A DNA stretch of 64,000 nucleotides from Apostichopus japonicus. Its lineage: Eukaryota; Echinodermata; Holothuroidea; Aspidochirotida; Stichopodidae. The DNA is taken from NCBI RefSeq assembly GCF_037975245.1, contig NC_092561.1, forward strand, positions 6,126,001 through 6,190,000, in the 5' to 3' direction. The position numbers and the translations under genes are program-made. Position 1 is the first letter of the stretch, and each line of letters begins with the position of its first letter. Positions 1 to 13,800 of this stretch are shown in pieces. Under the pieces are notes generated by a model. That model was not told the DNA's origin and did not search any database. It saw nothing but the letters and a program-made list of their open reading frames with translations.

Positions 1-449
1 AGGTAATCAGAAGCAGCTACAGTACCACAACTGCAGTTTACGTTTTAAACTGAAGAAAAAACAATTTGACATCAGCTTTTTTATAATTTTAGCATTTTTT
101 TCCCCTTCCAACACAGGAATAATAAAGAGGTACACAGTATGTTGGGACTTGTTTGGGAGGAAGAACAAGAATAAAGAGAAGACCATTTCAAAGAAAGAAT
201 GGAACAGATAACAGTAGAGAAAATGTTTAAGAAATAAATAGGAGTTAGAAACTTTTCGAAGGCTGGGAAAAAATATACTGGAAATGAAAGGTGTAGCAGA
301 TGGGGGCGGGGAGGGTGAAGGGAGAGAAAAGAAAATGGTGAGAAATTGACTATTTGAGGATACAAAATATGACAACAGAATGAACAAAGAATTGATGATG
401 GGAGAGAAATCACAGATAGTCAAAGGCTGCGCAAAGTTATTGGGATTAC

Positions 450-2986
450 CTGCTGTGATGATTTCCTCCTGCTCGACCCTTGACCTGGCTTCCTGTTCGA
501 CGGCTCGACGGGCTGAAGGCATTTCCTCGTCCTCTATATAATCTCCATCGGGACTACTAAAAGAGTAACCGGTGATGTAGACGACACCTAAAGAATGTAT
601 TAAGAAACGAAGATATATGTTCTTTTGTTATTCGGGTTAGCAATACTTATAAATTATCTGAGTTACCATGGTAACAAACGCTTCAGTGAGCTAATTTTTC
701 TTTCTCCTTTTTTGATCTTTTCCAATTTTGGTTTCTGACTAGTACACCGGCAAAGCAATGGCTGTATTAGGATCACCACCGAGAAGGACTTTAGGCCGTC
801 CAAAATATATGAGGCCGTGCAAAGTTTTCTCAAGTTTTCAGTACAGAGTACACAAATATACAGAGTTACAGAAATGAGACAACCATGTCATTATTGTTTT
901 TTTGGTTTGGTTTCGGATTCCATAATTTTACCAATCAAATCTCATATTGACTAACTAAACATCTTGCATTTTACCCTTCGATACCTCAAAAATGCAAAGT
1001 TTCTAAGGGGGCATTGCCCCTTAACTCCACCAAGGGCCCCTCAGATGGGCCCCTTGACCCCCGGAGTGAGGGGCGATCGCTTTGCGATCGCAATGATGCC
1101 TCAGGCATTGTGTTGCCCCAAAATAGGTTGGACAACCAAATTAAAAATTTGGACACCCACATCTACCATTTCTGCCTCAACCAATCCCAACAAGTAAGGC
1201 TGGATAGGCTATTTAGTAGAGCACAGACACTGTAATCCTGAGTTTAATCATTTGGAATTCTGTTAATATACCCTAAATTTTATTTTCCCCCTTTCCAAGT
1301 TTACTGATAGAATATCCCTGTCAGTTTTCCTTTGTTCAATTACCTTTTTTTCTCCAATTTGTGTCGAAAACTTCATCAGAGGATATATTTGCTAGGTAAA
1401 TATCAACTTGGTGAAGTTTCAACTGCAAAAAAATTCTGAATGAATTGGAAACATGAATTAGTGGTAACAAAAAATATTATCTTATGAAAATATTTGAGAA
1501 CCTGGATGTCTCCATGGTAGCCTTACATTTTGAGTCATATTTGATACGTTTGGTGAAACATTTTCAGGTAATTTTGTCATTCCATCCGATGAAAAATCGC
1601 TGCTAAAATGGATATTTTACTCACCCGATCCCTGAACTGAGAAGGATACTTTTTCTCTTGGCATCAGTTTTAGATCCAAGCTCTGCTGAAAGATGGTTCC
1701 ATGGACCAGGGTGCAGAGTAATTGTTCTGTATCCTTTGTCTTCAAAACCACTTGAGAGTACTTGCTTCCCACGTCTGGAAACGAAACAGAATACTTTTTC
1801 AATCATTTTTCCACAGACCAAAATAATATTTCTACAAACGAGTTGCATTTTGATGAAATTCTACCTACAGAGAACATTGATAGCTTTAAGCAAATTTTCT
1901 ACCCTTTTTATACCTTACATTATCGATTTATATAATTTGTATTTCATGTTTGTATGTATTTTACTGTAAAGCGCCTTAGAGCAATTTCTGATTGGATAAG
2001 GCGCAATAGAAATTTTGTATAATAATAATAATAAGCAAACATTTTGACTGTTTCAGGTTTTAAAGATCAATCAACAGGATTGGCCTAAGAAAGTTTTAAC
2101 TAAAACTAAGAAAAGATCTGTATATAGACGAAAACACAGACCACCAACTGTGATAAACTTCCAGGAGCAGTTTAAGGCGTCCGTAATATAAAGTTAAGTG
2201 CAGTCTATCATATCTTGAGTAAGGCACAAGAAACTCTTTAATATAATAAGGGATTGTCTGCTACCAGAATTTACCTTCATCTCTTACAATACAATTATTG
2301 ACATCTTGATCATTTTGCCATAAGTAATACAAATGTATACAAATATCAACATTTCAGACAAACCTCATTGCTACAGTGCCTTGCATTAACAAGCTGGTAT
2401 GATAATAAACCAACAGGCTACAGTAATAATCTATTAATTGTGCAAGTCATGGAGAAAACTAATTAAAAGATATATATACATCGAAGCTCTGTGCAACAAT
2501 AGGTAGGTGTTCTAGATAACTATTTCTTACCATCATGGTCTGGTCGGCTGTCAAGAGCAGCCAACGAGAGGTGAACTTCTTCATCCAAGACACAAGAGTA
2601 CATCTGACCCGGTCCTATAGCAAGACCTGGAGTGAGATAAGGGTAAGATGTTAACGGTTCGTGCAAGTTACAGAATCATTCAAATTGTTGTTTATGCAGC
2701 AACCGCCACCCCATGGAGAGATGAGAGGAACTTTTAGAGGACTTTAAAGGAAGCAACGAAGTGACGTGCAGACAACTGCCTTGCATAGTCAAAAGGTGAA
2801 AGGCAAAGAATACTATTGAAACAGAACAAATACTGTACATAATCTTCATAGTTTAACAGTCAAACACCCCTCTATCAAAAGATGGACTATTTACAGTAAT
2901 TGAGTTTCTTGATTTATAGCCTCAAATATTAAGTATTTGGTAGTACTCAGAGACAAGGGGGAAAAAAAAGTCTTACCCCAAATCAT
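450..2986 (-). CDS. nucleoplasmin-like-domain protein (FKBP39/46 type), 5' part of gene
   Basis: Four exons can be joined on the minus strand with matching phase (all phase 1): 2986-2977 (ATG, Met-Ile-Trp-Gly), 2626-2531, 1774-1625 and 587-450. Each is bounded by AG/GT signals (donors GTAAGA, GTAAGA, GTGAGT, GTAATC). The roughly 131 residues encoded read as the N-terminal nucleoplasmin-like beta domain of nuclear FK506-binding proteins: a W-G start, then LAIGPGQMYSC, LSLAALD, LLCTLVHGTIFQQSLDL, KVSFSVQGSG and VVYITGY, passing into an acidic DGDYIEDEE run. In that family the domain forms a pentameric histone-chaperone module, followed by a charged linker and a C-terminal peptidyl-prolyl isomerase domain. 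The rest of the gene lies left of position 1, so an FKBP domain cannot be confirmed and a stand-alone nucleoplasmin is possible. The first ATG sits only three codons before the first donor; the 5'UTR is not defined. Confidence 0.72.
1895..2036 (+). repeat. 3' end of a SINE-like repeat
   Basis: The segment contains TGTAAAGCGCC near 1964-1974, then GGCGCAATAGAAA and a short ATA/ATAATA tail. This GTAAAGCGC...GCGC...(ATT)n arrangement also ends the SINE-like copies at 29134-29450 and near 59000. No tRNA-like head is visible here, so it is a truncated copy. It lies in the intron between exons 2 and 3 of the nucleoplasmin-like gene. Confidence 0.4.
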
Positions 2987-5900
2987 GATGAATCTACAGT
3001 TGTTGAGACTTCAGTTCAAATCTTTAGGAAGAGAATCACTTGGAAAATGATAAGGTAAGTGTATCTTGTTCCCTGGATGGTACCAGTACAATAGTAAAAT
3101 GATATCCTGTTCTGGGGAAAACATGTACAAAGAACATAACCAAATTGTGGGAGAAGTGAAACTATGACAAGAAGGTAGAGGAAGTTAAGAAATTAAAACA
3201 GGCAGTTGTATTACTGTATTATAAATAAAATAAGATGATCGAAACATTGAGATAGCCAAGTGGCTGCAACCAAATTTAATCTGTAAGTCAGATGGAGAAA
3301 TATTCATTCCAAGTGAGAAAAAAACATAGAGCAATGACCTAATACTGAGAACAGCTTTAATGACAACTTAACAATTTCTGCTCTGATTCCTGATCTTCTT
3401 TCTCATTGAACTATTAGTGTGTCACTCATAGTTAGTTCTACTGGATTCTTATATGAGATGCACACAATACAAACACGAAACTGTCATATTTGGAACAGTT
3501 GTGGATTTTAGAATGGAATAGTCTGATTTAATGACTGGAATGCAAGTTAAAGTTAACATGTCTGGCTTCTAAAAAATCTAAGAAGTTACAAATGACCTAA
3601 CTTTAGGCCTACTAATAATTAGTTATATATTAGCGATATATACAAATAGGCCTATAGCAACTGCAACAAAGCTTTAGTCTTAACAGAAATGAATAGATGG
3701 CTTTCAAGTTAGGCTATTCTTCTTCATCCTCTTCTTGGATGCAAAAAAAAAAGAAAGAGGATTAAATTAGTGTTTGCTCAAGTCAAGATAGGCCTACAAC
3801 TAACAACTTATTAGTATTTTGCACAACGTTCAGGTATGTACCTGTTCTGCGAAACACAGAGAGCGCCATCATACTATAGTTGCTGCCAGCGTATACAATT
3901 ATATGCCTAAGCCTATTTACCGATACTAATATAGTAATAATAGCAATAGGCTAATACCAAAAGTTACTAATCACAACTTGCATTCGTAAACAAAAATAAT
4001 GATAATAAATCCAAGGTTATAACTCACCTAGCTTATGACCATAGTAATCATTGCAACTTATCACAATCTACAGTATGAATAATGAACGGTTTAGTAACGG
4101 CGTTCCCGTCTAAAAGTGGAAAGAAATTTGGATGTTTTCAGTACCTTCAGAAAACACTCTACCGCAAAAACATAAACATTATGGAACGCCAAATAGAATA
4201 GTGTAATGTTGGCAATTGACGCAAATACTAAATAGTTCGCGGTCTATTCAGTGACAAAATTAAAGGAGCTTTGAGAAGAAGAAAAAAGAGCATCGGTTGA
4301 TGGTATAAAAAACTCATCTAAAGACTGTCTTGCTCCACTTGCATCAGTATTACAGCACAAAGTTTTATCAAAGTGGTGAATGTTATTGGTAATTAGTTGC
4401 AACACCGTCAGAGAAATGCGCAAAGGTGATCATCAGTTTAGCAAACCTAGCAAATTTTCGTCATTTTTTAGCACCCTAAATCCCTTTTGTTTTACCCAGA
4501 CTCAATATCGGGGACGTTTTTGTATAGAGACTACAAGTACACATTCATCTCTGTGTCTTCACAATCCATGCATCCGCAGGGGCTTACGGATTAACTTACT
4601 TGGGGTGTGGCAAGGATTAGTTGGGCACCTAAAGCAAGCGAAACAAGCAATTGTTAGATCATACTAGCGCAGCGAGATCCCACATCTTCTTGATGATATT
4701 GATCCTGTCATGTGCAATGTGCTGTGTGCATCGTTTTGTTTTTTTTTAAATCTGGGGCCATCAGGTAATTCTGGAGCCTGGGGTCGTCCCTTCTCAAACC
4801 CCTGGCGTTACGTCGTTGACTATAGAGTAGACTGCTTGTGTGTTAACGTAAATGCGATGGTGTTAGTTGTCGAAGTACCATTGGACTGTAGAGAAGTAAC
4901 ACGTGTAGCTATCATTTCGATCTCGGAACCAGGTTGTCAAGGCTCCTGGTAAAAGGGATCATCGCTAGATATTTGGAAGCGTGAGCACCCCAAAACGAGA
5001 TCAACTTTTAGGGGGAACAGAAAGCAGGTGACGTAAGTTTGCTTCACAGGTGCCAGTGAGAGTGCGGAGTGAGATGCAATCTTGATGTGGATCCCTGGCA
5101 GGATTTCATAGGTGGGTTGGGAGAGGGGTGCATATTCAAAATTTCCTCCGACTGATTTAGGTACATATAGGCCTGAACCTTTATGGAGGACCAGAAGTGA
5201 CCCCGGGATATTATAAAGTAGGGGGTACTGCCCTGGGGTCGTTGAAGGCGAATCCCATGTTAGCTCGAGGGTCTAGGGGTCCTTCTCCACGAAAAAATAG
5301 ATGTGAAATGATGCATTCTGAGGCAAATTCAGACTATAAATTAGGTCTAATTAGTAGCTATATAATTAGTGAAAAGGGTAAGAAGACTGAGGAGTTTGAT
5401 AGTTGCATCAATAATGACACAGAAAGCATTTGCAGGTCTATGCGGTTTTTAACACGAAATTATCATACTTTACAGGGCTGTAGAGAATATGTTTGCAGTA
5501 TGTTGAATCTAGGGCCGGAATGTCTAGGATCCAGTACATTTGTTGTACTGTAAGTGAAACTCAGTCGGAGATTGGTTTCAACATTCTCGGCATCAGGTTT
5601 CGTTATCAACGACGCCTTATACAGGCATTTTAATAAATCTTGAAATCCAATGCATACTTATCTCATGTTTCAAAACTCTAGTTCAAATAGAAGTTTTTCA
5701 GCATCTAGAGCATATTTAAAATTGACACCACCAAGCTGCACAACAACCTGCATTATTGAATAATAAGAGAAAAATATTCTTTAAATTAAAGCGGGCTTCA
5801 GCATATCAAAACTTGAATTTTGCCTTAAAGATGGTAAGTATATACGAAAGGTAATTCTCTCTCCATGTTTTTTATTTTTATCGGGTATGATATATAACAA

Positions 5901-6353
5901 TAAGTATTTCTAAATATAGGTAATATGTAATATATATGTTTACAGACCGGCCTTATGGGTGATTGTTGCAAGTGGTCGATTTCCGTCCCTTGAAGAATAT
6001 GTATAGTTAGATAGGGATTTCTCAGGCTGCTTCTGAATAATTAAGGACAGAAAACTGGAGGTTAGACTTACATAATTTTTTAAAAGCCATTACTAGTGGG
6101 CCAAACTTGCAAATCGTATATATTCTTAAAGGAATATTTCGATGGCTGCAGTTGATTGTTTAATAAAAATGCTGGAAAATTTTGTCTGCATCTTTAGGTA
6201 AAGAGCCTCATCCCCATTACATCCCTATGACGAAGGTATAATTTTTTTTTTTTCATTTATTCACTCAGGCAAAATAGGTTACTGTCTATTAAACTATCTT
6301 GAGTTTAGTGCGATATATTGTGATATTGTTTATCAAGTTACAGTGTTACTTCT

Positions 6354-6456
<103 letters not shown>

Positions 6457-7216
6457 ATGAATGGATAGATGGATGAATCGGGGTTTGTAAAATAGCGTAT
6501 ATACAGAGATAATTACAAAACGGATACATATATCTGTCTCCCTAATGTTATGACACTCTTTACTTAGATCTAAGCTCTGTTCAACCTCACGTGCCAGCAG
6601 AGGAACATCGTTCAACACAAGACAAAGTGGGTATGTTCCACTTGTTGTTCGATGTCATATATTTGATAAACGAACATAGATTTTATCTCACCTTGTAAAA
6701 AAGCCATATGGAGACATTCATTTTTTTAGACGAACAACCCAAGATTATGCATTATGTTTCACCACCGCAACATTTAAATTGTATATCTCATTCGCCGTCG
6801 ATTCACTAAAATATACCCACTTTTGGAAATGATGGGGTCTGAGCACGTCTGACATGCACAAGCGCTGAAACCGACGCATTATGTCAATTCGTTTTCGCAT
6901 CGCATTTCCGCTATTGATTTAACGTAACTAGTCAATGCGTTGCATGTCCACGATATACGTGTGGTTCCAGGCCAGGTTGCAGGCGAAAGATATTAGAAAT
7001 TAGACTGATTGACACTGATGAAAACACTTGTCAGCAGTTGTTGTTTTAAAGATAATCCAAGAATGGTAAGACGTAGTCTAAAATTTGTTTTTCTTATGAT
7101 GACGATGAGTTCACCTGTTGGAACTTGGAAGTATCTAAATATAAGTTTGGTTGTATCCCCTTCCCCTATCCCTTCGTCTATGACTCTGACTGTAGAGTAG
7201 AGTAGCATAGGTCTAA

Positions 7217-7266
7217 GAGCATAGGCTTGTGTGTCAATAGCCTAGGTATCACACAAGCCTATGCTC
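7217..7266. repeat. perfect 17-bp-arm hairpin
   Basis: The arms GAGCATAGGCTTGTGTG (7217-7233) and its exact reverse complement (7250-7266) flank a 16-base loop. It lies about 630 bases upstream of the first SET-gene coding exon. It could be a foldback element end or an RNA hairpin; nothing else identifies it. Confidence 0.6.
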
Positions 7267-7890
7267 AGTCCTAAGCGTTTTCAGTGCCATTCCGCCATAG
7301 GAACGTACCGCCATAGCTGGATTCAATCCATTCCGCCATGTCGTCAACTCTCCTGGTTTTACCGGGAGACTCCCAGTTTTTACCTGAATCTCGATCCCGG
7401 TTTCATATTCTATTCTCCCGGTTTTTTAATTGTTTCATCACTTGCGACATTTCTGAAAAATACTGAAAGAGATGGTTTAACTTTCCATGATAGGTACAGT
7501 ATCTGATTAGTTCTTGTTTATGGATTGCAAAATCAGACTTTAAATGTATGTGTTGAAAATACTATACTAGGCCTTGGTCTTCATTTGTTTTTATTCAATA
7601 TTTTTCTAGAGACTGACTTCCAGTTTCATGGCCTAGCCTAACTCAAGTCTAAATTAAGTAGCTTAGTCCTACTACTAGGGTGCGTCGGCATAAGCAAAAA
7701 AAACTTCCGGTATACCCGATGACGAATACCGGTGTGCTGTATTCTGTGCCTCCCCTAATACTGTTGATCAAATTTGACTTTTTTTACTCATTCTTTGACC
7801 AATTCAGACAGTCACGTAAACACTAATGGCCTTGTAGAAATGACCTAAATGTTGCCACTGGTGTTAGAACTTGTTTTTATTTTCCTTTAG

Positions 7891-10800
7891 ATGAGTCGAA
7901 GGAGAAGAACAGGAAAATCAGAGGAGGAGAGAGCTGTCGATGCCTGTCTTAAAGGAGAAGACACTGAAGGGTTCCGATTGGGATTCATAGATGAGTTCAT
8001 AGGTACAATTTTTAATTTTTTTCATCTTTGTGAAGCATTTACAATTATTTGAAAGATGCACAGAACAGCAGATGTCACATATCATCGGTTTGAACTTTCC
8101 TAGATAGTTGAGCATGGGAGAAGTTATCTATGCTGGTGACAGATTGCAAGAAAACGAATTTTAATTCATCATGACATGTATTACTGTACTTTTGATTCCT
8201 TGCCAATTTGGAACAACTACAACTGTAGGAGTGACAGCTCAGTGGTAAGCGCATGTGCATTCTTTTACCAGGTACGTAATATATTTTGACTAAAAAAAAT
8301 TTAAAAATGTAAATTGTTAGCAAAACTAGTACTAGTGTATGTGCTTGAAAAGCTACACAAGTGCCAGCATTTGGCATCTGAGCACCTTCAAAAATTTCAC
8401 CACCTCCCCCAGGACGGCGTACCCGGCACTCAGCAAAAACCTGGGCACATCCCTGCATACATATATACAACTTCAGTCTGTGGCAAAGACAAGTAGTTCT
8501 GCTAGAGTGGCCCAAGGGTACTACATTTATTTATATGCAAGAACCTTCAAAAGTTGTGGCTTGGTAAAGTCACCAATAAATGATGTGAACAGGTTTTGTT
8601 TGCTTTAGTATAGGAATTGTAGTCTGTATATTACGATAAGCCTCCTTTAAAACAAAACAAAAATAGCAATGATGTACAATGGCTGCTGTGCTTAGGCTTT
8701 CCTGTCACATATAAACTAATGAATTGATATCAATATGATTTGCATTAAGTCTGGGAAAATGGAAGAAAAATATGGGTTTTCTGTGCAGTAATCATCAGTG
8801 GTAGTCAAAAACCTCACTATTCTCCCCTTTATATATATCTGAATCAGTTATATCAAGCTCATAATGGCCAATATTTAGGATGTTTCCTTTGATGTTTTTT
8901 CCTATATTTACAGCCCGGCACCTAGGATTACTGCCGAAGAGTACTGTAGAGTATTTATAGAACTTTGTAGATTACACCTCTTACTGTATACTAGCAATGC
9001 TTCAAATATATTACAGGCAAAAAAAATCATAAACCCCAAATTGCTAAACAATCTCTGAACACTTGACTTCTGAGCACTGAATTAAAGAATTATTTTCCAT
9101 GAAATGTGAAATCCTGTGGCCTACTTTAATGAGTAAGACTTACACATTGAACCCATATGTAAACTTTGCATTCAGTTGGTTGCGATGCCAACAAGTCCCT
9201 GTTCCTAGGAGAAAGAATTATAGTCTAGTGCAGGGTTTCCCTAACTTTACCCGCCCCCTCCCACAAACCCCTGTGGATGTCAGAGTTGTCCACGAACCCC
9301 CAACTTTTGGAGACACAATCTGATTCATTATTAATACGCATAACAGTGCTTCGTAAAAGATCAAGTTCATAGTATAATATTGTAGAGTTTGTCGATAGGT
9401 ACGACTTTTGTACATTACTAAATTATATCTATGATATATCAGATTTTAGTTCAACAAAAAGTACTCTAGTTTTGAATTTCAGAATCGTCTCAGGAACCCC
9501 CTTGGATATGGACTCACGCACACCATGGGGGTTCATGCACCCCAGTTAGGGAACCCCTGGTCTAGTGTGTTGGAACTCATACTGTACATGTGCAAAAAGT
9601 AATCATCACACTGACTTTGCTAAAATTGTGCAGTATTGATGTCGGCCTTGGATACATGTATCACTTAAAACGTACACCTTATGACCAGGATATACCACAA
9701 AATACAGTTGGAACACAAAACAGAACACATACTGTATGTCAAAGCATGGATGTTGACACCTTTTACGGCAAGAAATCACAATCAGTACTGGCATTCTGGT
9801 TAGTCTTGGCTTCCAAGCATCATTTTTTTTTCTCATTTCTTTACCCAGGCTCCGGTGTCTTTTGTGAGAAACGATTCAAGAAGGGAGACTTTCTTTTGGA
9901 ATATAGAGGAGAACTAATTTCTCAAGAAGAAGGGGAACATAGAGAAGCCAATTATCCAGAAGAAGTAGGAAGTTTCCTTTATTTCTTTTGTCATAATGGG
10001 AAAACAAAATGGTGAGTTGTAAATTTATACTAGTTATTTAACTTGTTTTACATTTAAATTGTATTAGGACAATATTGAAGTCTACTCATTGTAGACAGTA
10101 TTGTAATTGAAAGTTGTTCATCTGCATACTCAGTTAAAAAAAAAAAATTTTTCACTAGCATACAGACACATGTATACAAACCAGTGTTGTAGCTACGTAG
10201 GTCGGACTTGGCCAGCACTAACGTTTGCTGACCGGTACTCCAAGTAAAAAGATCTAATACCGACTGTCCCTCGAACTTCTGATCGACCGGTACAAAATTC
10301 AGTAAATAGTGTCACAAATGACTGTTAAAGAAATCACTCTCACTCAAAACTGATTTGATCTTTGGAAAAATAATAAAAATAACGATAGCAGAAGGTCACT
10401 GTGCTGTTCGAATGCAACTATAAACAAACTGAATAACTGAATATCTCTACTCAGTACGTTACAGTAGCTCTATCTTGAATACAAATTACGCGAACGTGTG
10501 TGTGGCATACAATTGTTGTATTACTCGAATCGCTCTGTCGACGTCTTCTGATTTTACACACTTTGTCAATGAGACATCGCCATTGACTTAACTACATGTG
10601 AGAACTCAGAATATTTTGTGGCAGTTCTATAATGTTCAACCTACTGTACACTAGTGTGGAACTAAAAACAGGTTATGTTACAAATATAGATTGAATTGAT
10701 ACCCTCAAAATAGAGGAAATGTCATTACCCATCACCTCGGCAGACTGAATGCAAAAGAAAACAATGTTGAGACCTTGCAATTAATCGATCAACTTATCAA

Positions 10801-13800
10801 GGACTTATCCTAGATTGATCAAAAAGGATTGAAGTGTTTGCAAAACATCTGTTTCTTCTACAGGCAAAATGATTCTCTGTTGTAGAGGTTATCACTTAAT
10901 ATTCAACTGACAATATGATAATCGGTTATTACCGATTAGCTCATGTGACAATCTGGCCGATTACCGATAATTGCATCATTTTAGTGAGACTGGCCTAATA
11001 TATGATTAAGTGTTATGCATGATTACCAACTTCTAGGCCAAAACAATCAAAGATGCAATGAACAACTTACACTAAAGCAAATAAAGAACACTGTAATACA
11101 TACATGGGGCGCTGTATGTTCATAACGATGAGTCGCAATATTGCAATCCCACCACAACACAGTAAATGGCAGTGCTGTACAGACAACAGAAGGGGGAAAA
11201 TAGTAGCCATTGGCTACAAAATGAAAAAAAAAGTTAGGCCAGCTTTTACAAAGTATTATAGCCATGATCAGTATTGCAACTCCAACGTAAATAAAGTGAA
11301 AAGTAGATCGAACGGTTATAAAATTTTCGTAATTTCGTAATATGTTATCGAAATATATAATCTGATATGAAAAATAAAACAATACCGAACATTTGCTTCA
11401 AGTTTTCCATGATTACCATCTGCGAGGGAATACTTTGATGGAACGTTGTTTCAAACGATTAAACACAGTAAGTCAATGGCGCTTCTCCATTGACTTAACT
11501 ACATGTGAAAGAAATCACAGACTTAAGTCCCATTGACTTTGTCGCACGTGTCGCTGGATATTAAACTTGCTTTAGTGGGTTGCGGGAGTTCAGGTACTGA
11601 AAGGGGTTATATTAGCATGTATGGTACATGCGGTCAGGGGAAAAAATTGTGTTAATATGGGTAAAAAAAATGCGTAAGTGTGTTTGCCTAATCACAAAAT
11701 ACTGTAATGCAGTAGAACTACTGAGAACATTACGGCGTCCCCCTAAGCTTATTGCGGGTATACTGTATGATGTTAACTGCCAAAACTGGATAGTATATGG
11801 AAGAGCATTAGTACAATCTCCCATGAGGGACTTGCGATACCGTTACCTTCCCCTGCTTTCAGTAGCATTGAATGGAATGATCTACATTCTTTTCCCGTTG
11901 TGGTTGTGGTGAATCAAAAGAGCGGAAAAATACAATCCTTTATGTGGGGAACGTAATAATTGGTTCCGCATAATCGGTAGCGCATTGGATTTTGCCAATG
12001 CCGATTATTTACAGATTGTCTGATAATCGGCCCGATGCCGATTATGTAACCGATTATCAGTCGAACACTAGTTTAATATCACATACAGCATGTGCTGGTT
12101 TTGTAGGCTAACTTACCTGCTGTATATGGTACATATCATACAGGATTAGTTGGAATACCACATACTGTTTAATTTACAAATAATCCAGTCTTACTAATAT
12201 TCTTAGCAATGCCAAGGACACTGTTCCCTCGGGGGGGGGGGGGATCCTACAAAGGTTTTGATCTTTGACCTATTCTCAAAAACCATCTTGTCACACCAAC
12301 TTCAGTTATCATTTCAGGTTTCTGTCAAGATTAGCAGTAATACTAAAAGCATAATCCTATCAAATGTGTATTCACTGTTTTGACATCTAATAGATCTCAG
12401 GGCACATTTGATCTGTCATGTTTGTAAAATAATTGAGTGACATAACTTAAAGGAGAAGCAGAGAGGGAAAGGTTTTCATATTTTACAACTCTGTGTGAAT
12501 ATAGATCATGTTTAAAGTACTCTCCAATAATGAGATAGGTGTGACACCTTGACAAAGTTACAACAAAATTTGTTCACAGCAGGCGGTACCTATTCAGTTG
12601 AACTTGACAGGTACAATTATGTTCTACAAAGCTCTAATTTCAGCATCCAGTTCCATTATCTTGTCTCATAATATCGCCATTGTGGATTTTCATGAACTCA
12701 GGAGCAGAGATGCCTTAAATAATCTTAACTGACCCATTATTTTTTTTCCATTTTTGAAGCATCGATGCTACAGATTCGTGTGGAAATGGAAGGATGGTTA
12801 ACGATGGTACAAACATGGCAAACTGCAAGATGAGGATTGTTTCTTTGGAAGGAGTGCCAAAACTGTGCCTCTTTGCATTGAAAGATATAGAAAAGGGAAG
12901 CGAGCTGAGGTGTGACTATGGCGTCAGTGATCTACCATGGAGGAAGAGGGTATGTTGTTGGTACATTTGTTTTAGACATGAGAACCGTAAACGGTACAAT
13001 CTTACACTTGGAAATTTCTAACACAAATCACATATATAGAGTTTGTGATCATTTGATATATTTGGGAGACAGTAATATATTGCACTAATGCTGTAGAAAC
13101 TTGCTCTATGTAGATACACTTTGGTTGGCTACATTAGGGAGACGAACAGTATAATCAAACTGATTTTTAAGAAACTTTTCTTGCAAAACCTAGTTGCTAT
13201 ATTGGTAAAGTTGTTGATTTTGCTAAAAAATGATACCTGATTTCACTTCTAAGTGGAACAATGCTTACACTTGGAATTTTCTCTATTTAACACAAATAAT
13301 ATATATGTATGTGATAAATAGATATATATAGGAGACACTGAATATATGTTGTACTAATGCTATACAACTCAGCTATATACACTTTGGTTGGCTACATTAG
13401 GGAGATTTAGAATTATACTGACTTTAAGAATGTTACCTGCATTATAACCCAGTTGCTATTTTAGAAAAAAAATTGAATTAGATAGAAAATGATACTTCTA
13501 TTGAAGATATAGAGATACTTTAAAATGAAACATTGTGATGAAAACTTGTGCACTGATGTAAACATACATTTTGAATTTAAACTGTATTAATAATATAGTG
13601 ATAAGAATATATGCAATTAACTAATGTGTACATTATTTCATGTTGCATAACAAATCAATAAAATCTCTGTAGGGTAGATCTGCACTATTTGGTATTGGTG
13701 TATTAAAATACTAAGTTGTTATCTGACAAATTTGACCAGAATTTACTATACCATTAAACTCTGCATCTCATTCCAGGAGCAGATACAGATGGAAACAAAC

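Noticed and set aside
7-413. Long minus-strand frame covering the left edge
   Set aside because: Only 450-587 is a credible exon; the rest is intron read-through rich in Phe and Ser with no domain.
4380-5553. Small genes in the 4.4-5.6 kb interval
   Set aside because: Short frames with no splice partner, no recognisable domain and no repeat of codon pattern; chance frames are likely.
8342-8460. Another hAT-like MITE ending CCTGGGCACATCCCTG
   Set aside because: A matching left terminus and target duplication were not found.
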